Assembly: GCA_016648135.1 (NCBI GenBank)
Contig: JADDOH010000285.1
Coordinates: 1-64,000, forward strand
Direction of reading: 5' to 3'
Length of the DNA: 64,000 nt
Source: Agrypnia vestita
Lineage: Eukaryota > Arthropoda > Insecta > Trichoptera > Phryganeidae
In this document: positions 58,461 through 64,000 of the stretch, in pieces
Position numbering within the stretch: position 1 is the first letter of the stretch
Layout of the letters: the number at the start of each line of letters is the position of its first letter
The notes under the pieces: model-generated
Database searches by the model: none
Seen by the model: the letters and a program-made list of their open reading frames with translations, nothing else
Told to the model about the DNA's origin: nothing
Position numbers and translations under genes: made by a program

Positions 58461-59270
58461 AGAAAATTGCATCACTTTGCGGGCTTTATGTCTTCTAACT
58501 CTACTAACTCATGACGTGTACTTTTTTTCAATGATAAACTTACATAACCAAGTCAACTTTATTTATTACCTTTAATCGTTCAGTTAGTTATCTTTTGTGT
58601 TTTAAAAGAGGCTTTTTTACAAAAAAAAAATGTATGCGCGATTTTTAAAAATCCTTTGTGTATAATTGAAGACTTTTTTACTTCAATAAATTAATAGAAT
58701 GGATAGTATTATTGTAAACTGTATACCAAAAAATCTAAATCTTAGGCAATATTTCTAAATTGAGATATTTAATCGAGACGCAACGTATTACGCTTGGCTT
58801 ATGATGTTTGACGCTGAAAATCGGTTCCTTTACGTAAAATAGGGAGTTTTCAGAAGCAAAAGACGAAAATTTAAAAATATCATTTAAACAGTAAGTTTCA
58901 CAACCGCCATAATAACAATAGAATAAAGGCTACAATTTCACTTCATGTATTTTTTGTGCTCAATTACCATAAGATTTATTTATAAAGCTGTTGACAAACA
59001 TTTTGTTCACAAAAGGGATTTTTGTTAAATGTACAGAAAAAAGGAGGTTGTGTTTATATATGAGACAGTATTAAAAAATCTTTTATGTAGGTACTCTTCA
59101 ATCACAATGTGTGCTCTGGCAAACAGGGATGTAGTGAAATAGATTTAACGACATTAGCATTGAAAGTAATTTATAGAAGGGTGAAATTGATGATAAACCT
59201 ATCTTTTCTTCCCGAAAAACCTTAATCTGAGCCAGCAATCTGTCTCGCGAGGAGCCGCTCGCTGAGCCAT
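58461..59270. other. AT-rich intergenic, no gene recognised
   Basis: No gene or clear repeat seen. Confidence 0.4.
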
Positions 59271-59830
59271 TGATTTTCCTAACAAAGGGCTGCGCGAGGG
59301 TTGCCGGGGGGGGGGAGGGGAGGGGGAGGGATCGTCGCTCAATTTCTCTCGACAAGGGTCTTGATGACACTCATTTTGAAATTCATCGCTGCGTTAAGAA
59401 TAAGCGGCGCGTTACTCGTCCCCCCAGGGGTGTATTCCCTTTTCTTTATGAACAAAGTTTTAAGAATAACAAATAATGTTTCAGCTGCAATAATCGATAT
59501 TTTTCATTTGGAATGTAATCGTTCAATAAACATTACATGCGCAAATGTACACTCGCTCTCACAAACTTCGCAGTCACCAGTTTCACACAGTACAGGTATA
59601 CGACGGCGCCTTACACCTCGAACCGACTCTGGTGGACGGAGGCCTACCAGACTTATATATCGTGACTCTTCTGTCCTCTGTATCGGAGGGTTTCTGTCCC
59701 CTTCCATCCCTCCTCTTGTCACAGGGGCTCTTCGAGAGGGCGTAACAGAGTATTTTTTGCAGCAAAAGATATTCGAATTCAGGAACTAAGTAATTTATTT
59801 TACCAATTAGGTACTCAGATTCCACGATAT
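59271..59830. other. GC-richer block with overlapping frames, unidentified
   Basis: Opens with a G-run (59307-59330: GGGGGGGGGAGGGGAGGGGG) and has open frames on both strands up to 162 codons (59301-59789, +). None shows a recognisable domain and they overlap each other, so none is called as a gene. Confidence 0.35.
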
Positions 59831-59837
59831 TCTGATT

Positions 59838-59868
59838 AGCAGTAGAATAGACCGCCTATTCTACTGCT
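59838..59868. repeat. Perfect 13-bp hairpin
   Basis: AGCAGTAGAATAG, loop ACCGC, CTATTCTACTGCT. No T-run follows and no gene ends here; function unknown. Confidence 0.7.
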
Positions 59869-61039
59869 ACAAGTGCATCTGTTCTAATAGCTTTGAGACT
59901 TCTATTAACTACCTTATTGTAATAAACGTCATAAGTTTTAAAAATAATACCTACACAAATTGAAAGAGTAAAAAAAGCCTAGCAAAAAGTCTTCTAAGCA
60001 AAAACCCTCTGTTTTATGTAATTTAATCTTCAAGTTCTGTGAAAACAACGTCAGTGACAGTGAATGGTACCCACCGCCTACCCAGGACCATTCTAAGAGC
60101 AAAAAGCTTCTATATCAGTCCTACTCAATCGTCTCCAGGTCGACATTTCTTTTCCACTAACAAGCAGAAACCGTGCTGCACCGCACCGGCCGTATAAACC
60201 GTTGCGAAGCGGCACGGCCGCTAGATCAAAGCCAACAAATAACAATAGCAGATATGTCACCGTAAACAATAATAATACGAAAACCAATAAAAAAAGCAAT
60301 CAAAGCAAAGAAACAGTGTATAAAGAATAAAACATTGATACATATTATAAAGAAGACGAATCCCACAGGAGGCGGCAGTGGATGACTCAAGTCGGACTGA
60401 CAACCCCGTAGCTGGGAAAAGAAAACAACACAAAAAAAATACAGTGTGATATCCGACTAGGAAGGCACAGGACCAGCAGATAATCACTCATTGCAAGAGC
60501 AGCACATTAACGCAACATGAACAAAATATAAAATTAACTAGATCCCTTCAGAATTTCCCAGTAAGGCCCGGTTGTTTCAAATTCGATCAAAGTAAGCGTA
60601 GAGTTTAAACTGAAATTTTTAGTACTTTTTTCAAAAACGGGTTGTTTCAAATCGGATTAAGCGAAAGCTGTCAGAGAATTCTGAGCGGAAATTTTAGATT
60701 AAACTCTCGGTCAGAGTCGCACATGCGCACTGCGCAATGTAATTGACATCTGTCAATAAAATATTTTTTTATTAATTTTTCGACATTTTACATACAAAGT
60801 GTCGAAATGTACAATATTATGTAGGGTGACACAGGCTTTTCTGACGATCGACTGATCCTACAGTATATCCTTAACAGGAGAAGTAATTTACTTAGATCTC
60901 GAACAATACTTTTTTGTCAGAAGAAATTGATTTTTCCGCAACTCTAAATGAATTTTACTGCAGGGCATTGTCGACAATATTTTTTTTCAAGGTTTCTATT
61001 TCACTCGGGTTTTGATAATTTTACATTTATATCCATGAA

Positions 61040-61309
61040 AGGTGCATAGGTGATTTATCTGGAACACTGCTTCTTGGACTGCGGATAGTGTCAGCCATTA
61101 CCAGAGCAATGGCTGACCACAGACCACATTTTAGTCAGCCGAAGAGCACTATAAAAATCAGAAATATATTTGTCATTATGTCCAAACAAAATATCAAGTT
61201 ACGACAAACGGTACTAGGTACCAGATTTGGTAATTGCTATATTGTAGGAGACCGGGACTATGCCCTCAAACCAAATGTACAGCAATTTTTAATGCTACAA
61301 TGGGCCTGA
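61040..61309 (+). pseudogene. Harbinger transposase remnant
   Basis: The frame reads RCIGDLSGT, then VSAITRAMADHRPHFSQ, the helix-turn-helix side of HARBI1-type transposases, and GNCYIVGDRDYALKPNVQQF, matching the block around the second catalytic Asp (usually GDSGYxLxP). The segment with the first catalytic Asp is deleted between them, so the protein cannot work. Confidence 0.65.
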
Positions 61310-61369
61310 AGGCCCAATTTTAATTGCGGTCCGACAAGAACACCTAGATTTTAAAGAAATCAGAAAGAT

Positions 61370-61530
61370 GTATTGCGACCTCACCGGGAATCGAACTCGG
61401 AATTCTCAGTATGCAGAGCCAGTGACATGGCCACTGGTTTGGTCATGTGGAACAGATGAGCAAAGAAAGGATGGCAAGGAAAATTGTTTGTCGAAAGCAG
61501 CAGAAGCAGAGGACGTCCGCGGAATAATAG
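61370..61530. mobile_element. Nested retroelement fragments inside the Harbinger element
   Basis: 61378-61395 on the minus strand has a tRNA-type B-box, GAGTTCGATTCCCGG, and CTCTGCATACTGAGAA, typical of tRNA-derived SINEs. 61438-61525 on + reads WFGHVEQMSKERMARKI, the C-terminal motif of RTE-like ORFs. Confidence 0.5.
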
Positions 61531-61634
61531 TAATAAAACAATATATTCGGTGTATGAAATTCTTTTATTTTATTGTATTTTATATACCTACCTATTAACG
61601 GGAAAATGAATATTTTAATAAAAAATACAACTTG

Positions 61635-61975
61635 TAATAAAATTAAGCCAGATCTCTTTTGGCATTATGCCTTTCCAAAACAACTTCGTGAATTTCCTGT
61701 CGATTCTTTAGATAGTTGGGTTTTGAAAATATCTAACTGAACCACATATAATTTATTCTGCATATCAGTCGTAGGCTCTGGATTCACTTTTCTTATTACC
61801 TGCAAACAAAGAAAAGGTTATAAACAGAAAAACTAAAGAAATACAATACAGATCAAATAAAAACATATTGTTCTTGCAAACACTAAATAGGTAAGATAAC
61901 ATTTAATTTCGTCAATAACTAACCTTCCTGGCGCTTTTCATCGTATTCTCGAATCTACTTCGAAAATCTGTTGGA
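61635..61975 (-). pseudogene. Myb/SANT-like second gene of the Harbinger element, remnant
   Basis: Minus-strand pieces: PTDFRSRFENTMKSARK (near 61970-61920), then after a possible intron VIRKVNPEPTTDMQNKLYVV, and in another frame NRQEIHEVVLERHNAKRDLA with a stop. These resemble the C-terminal half of the DNA-binding accessory protein encoded beside Harbinger transposases. A frameshift separates the last two pieces. Confidence 0.45.
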
Positions 61976-62689
61976 CAGTAGCAACAAAACATTAAATTAG
62001 TTGCGTAATGCGGCCCACTACTCTCCTTTCATCTTCTTGTGGAAATCTTCAGTAAAACAAACCGTTGATGACGTGTTTCGAAACATCTGCTTTGATCTGC
62101 TTGCTGTCTGTTGCTGTCAAATGAAATTTAAATTATGTGTTGCCATATGCAAAATTATTTTGGCGTGCATTTGTCAATGATTTTTATTTTACACAATTGC
62201 AACACCCCTAATCCGATTTTAAAATTTGAAACAACTCAATTCTTCGAGATTTCGCGTGACCTTGAGGTTAAGCTCAGCTTAAGCCAGTATTTCCGCTTAC
62301 TTTGATCGAACTTGAAACAACCGGGCCTAAGTCACCCACACACGAGTAAACTGAAGCATAATGATAATGACAATAATTTTCCAAAATTAAGTAACATTAT
62401 TTATTTCCAAATATTAAAATTCCAAAGCTTTTCGGCTTGGCGGCGCTGATTTCTAGTCCCGCTTCTTTACTACGCGATGTGAGCTGTGATGTCATGCCCG
62501 ATGGAGTATGCATGTTGTCATTAATCGCTGTTTGCCGTTGGCCCATCCCGATTGAATCCCAGGATTAGATTACACCGGTGATGATGATGGATCTCCTTAA
62601 CTAAAGCCGCTACTAATTAAGAAGGGATCTGACACGTTGTCAGCCAACATTTGACTTTGTTGAAATAATAAAAATTAAAATAATTAATT

Positions 62690-63115
62690 TATTCCGAGTG
62701 ACGTCTCCGCTGTCTGGTCCAGGAGCGATGCTGCGGAGCGGGGGCGCTCACCGGTGACAGCGATCGCGCGGAAACATTGCGGAGAGTTATGAATGAGATG
62801 AAAAGGATCTTTTGTCGGGAGAGCTCAAAGTGGGAATCCGCGAGCAGCCTCCGCGTGTGGTTCGCCGCTAGGAATTAGAGTCGAGAGAACATTACGAAGA
62901 TCATTGTACCTCCCGTCAAAGGAGACGTGACGACTGAATTTGTGAAGCTTTAGCGGGTGAAACAACAAATATTTCCACTTATTGTTACGCGGGTTATTAA
63001 GACAGCGGGAAATATTTAACCGGTTTTGGAAACAATTATAATGCCGCGGTGACAGATTATGATTATTTAACATGGCGAAAAATTACTCGATATGATCCAG
63101 CGAACACCCTCTATC
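62690..63115. promoter_or_regulatory. GC-richer island, possible regulatory element
   Basis: CpG-rich at the left (GCGGAGCGGGGGCGCTCACC, GCGATCGCGCGG) and then moderately AT-rich without repeats or a convincing ORF. The contrast with the surroundings suggests a promoter or conserved non-coding element; the sequence alone does not prove it. Confidence 0.25.
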
Positions 63116-63121
63116 GGCCCG

Positions 63122-63439
63122 ATTCTGAAAATAACAATGTCTGGATCTTTAAGATCCTTATCCCAACACTTTATAGACGATAATAAGAATTAAAAATGTG
63201 AAGATTTGAATACGCGGTAACGCCGAACACGGTCATGATAGCCATGATATTTCATCTGGACCCTGTGGATGAAGAAATTAATACGTTTGTAAGAAACAAT
63301 CTTTCTTATATCATCTTTAATACAGTGTATTTGAGCCGTAGAATTACGAAATCCGCTCTGGACATTTTTAATTTTTATTATCGTCTATTAAGTGTTGGAA
63401 TAAAGATCTTAAAGATCCGGACATTGTTATTTTCAGAAT
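63122..63439. mobile_element. 318-bp MITE with 78-bp terminal inverted repeats
   Basis: ATTCTGAAAATAACAATGTC, TGGATCTTTAAGATC, then TAGACGATAATAAGAATTAA are mirrored at the right end (AGATCTTAAAGATCCGGACA, TTGTTATTTTCAGAAT). Few mismatches; internal frames have no recognised domain. The target duplication is not clear. Confidence 0.85.
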
Positions 63440-64000
63440 ACGGATGTATGTATCTCTAATAGATCGAGATGTTCTGCTTTGTATTTTAGCCCCTCAAAAG
63501 AGTGGCGATTACTAATGGGACGTACTCCACCATACCTTATGCACGCAAGCTAAACATATATATGCCGGAGAGAGAATGAAAGCGGAACATCTAATGCTAA
63601 CAAAAGGACCGAGTGATCGAGAAAGACATGTAGATGTAAGGAGAAGGGGATGTAAGTAACCTAAAATCGAGGAGAGATGAGCGTGCGGATGGTATAAGAA
63701 GTCTTGGGCGATCGAGAATAGAAAATTTCTGAAAGAGTTTAATGTCAACATATAAAACTGAGTACGCGTGCAAGAAGTCAGCCAGAAGTGTCGTAGAAGC
63801 ACGGCAGAATACATCAGAAAACTGAAACCAGAAGAAAAACCTAAAAGCATTTTCATTGTTGAATTAATTAAAAATATGTTTATGCGTGTGTTCTGAGAAA
63901 ATCGAGATCCATTTCAGAACTTTTCTGGAGCTGTTCGATTTAAATATAGTGTGAGGATCATAATAGTAGTGATTTTATTTTTATTAACAAAAAAAAGACA
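63440..64000. other. Intergenic, no gene recognised
   Basis: A 114-codon minus frame (63512-63856) and shadow frames on + exist but show no recognisable domain. Confidence 0.4.

Larger units (their letters stand above)
60565..62327. mobile_element. PIF/Harbinger element, 1,763 bp, with TAA target duplication
   Basis: The terminal repeats GGCCCGGTTGTTTCAA ... GATCAAAGTAAGCG and their reverse complement are about 34 bp with one or two mismatches. Both ends abut TAA (60562-60564 and 62328-62330), the usual Harbinger 3-bp target. A second GGTTGTTTCAAATCGGATTA copy lies inside each end. The element carries decayed transposase (+) and Myb-like (-) frames, the two-gene layout of this superfamily, plus nested retroelement fragments (61370-61530). 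Confidence 0.88.

Noticed and set aside
59301..59789. 162-codon plus-strand frame
   Set aside because: Starts in a G-run, overlaps other frames on both strands, and no domain was recognised.
63512..63856. 114-codon minus-strand frame
   Set aside because: No recognisable domain or supporting context; other strand is equally open in pieces.
1..64000. CRISPR arrays, rRNA genes, bacterial operons
   Set aside because: No regularly spaced direct repeats with unique spacers, no rRNA-like blocks, and introns plus transposons show a eukaryotic genome.

Overview
The window looks like nuclear DNA of an insect, most likely a moth or butterfly (Lepidoptera). It is AT-rich, introns follow GT-AG rules, there is a Rebers-Riddiford cuticular protein gene, GTAGGTACCTACC-type simple sequence is frequent, and transposon relics are dense. 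The order is inferred from composition and element types; it was not tested by a search.

Three host genes can be supported. (1) DERA (deoxyribose-phosphate aldolase) lies on + from about 2158 to 7040 in five visible exons; the start-codon exon was not found. (2) A multi-exon chitin-binding cuticular protein gene lies on - from 12706 down to 8004, tail to tail with DERA; its first exon is also missing. (3) PSMG4 (proteasome assembly chaperone 4) is a single-exon gene on - at 46348-45896. A small membrane or secreted-type ORF (45648-45863, +) ends 32 bp from the PSMG4 stop. Everything else is intergenic or intronic DNA, mostly repeats.

Mobile DNA by region. 0-1 kb: the end of a hAT element inserted into a second hAT family. 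DERA intron 5: a 117-bp-unit minisatellite built of alternating GAA/TTC pentamers, split by a non-LTR retrotransposon 3' end. 8-16 kb: several short inverted-repeat elements, one with a TA target duplication. 17 kb and 35.5 kb: RTE-like reverse transcriptase fragments. 22-35 kb: fold-back elements, including a 598-bp element flanked by TTAA. 40 kb: a Penelope-like fragment. 47.9-49.7 kb: a 1,805-bp hAT-type element with an exact 8-bp target duplication, inserted into an older end of the same type. 51.1-52.2 kb: an 896-bp palindrome followed by a 225-bp tandem duplication. 55.1-57.3 kb: a near-intact Penelope-like retroelement with reverse transcriptase and GIY-YIG endonuclease. 60.6-62.3 kb: a PIF/Harbinger element with 34-bp terminal repeats and a TAA duplication.

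Two signals stand out. Six places, on both strands, carry a hammerhead-ribozyme-like core (CTGANGA, paired stem, GAAAC); one lies next to the Penelope-like ORF and others lie in unrelated-looking fold-back repeats. Separately, the DERA intron minisatellite is a long array of perfect heat-shock-element pentamers. No CRISPR array, rRNA gene or convincing functional tRNA gene was seen.
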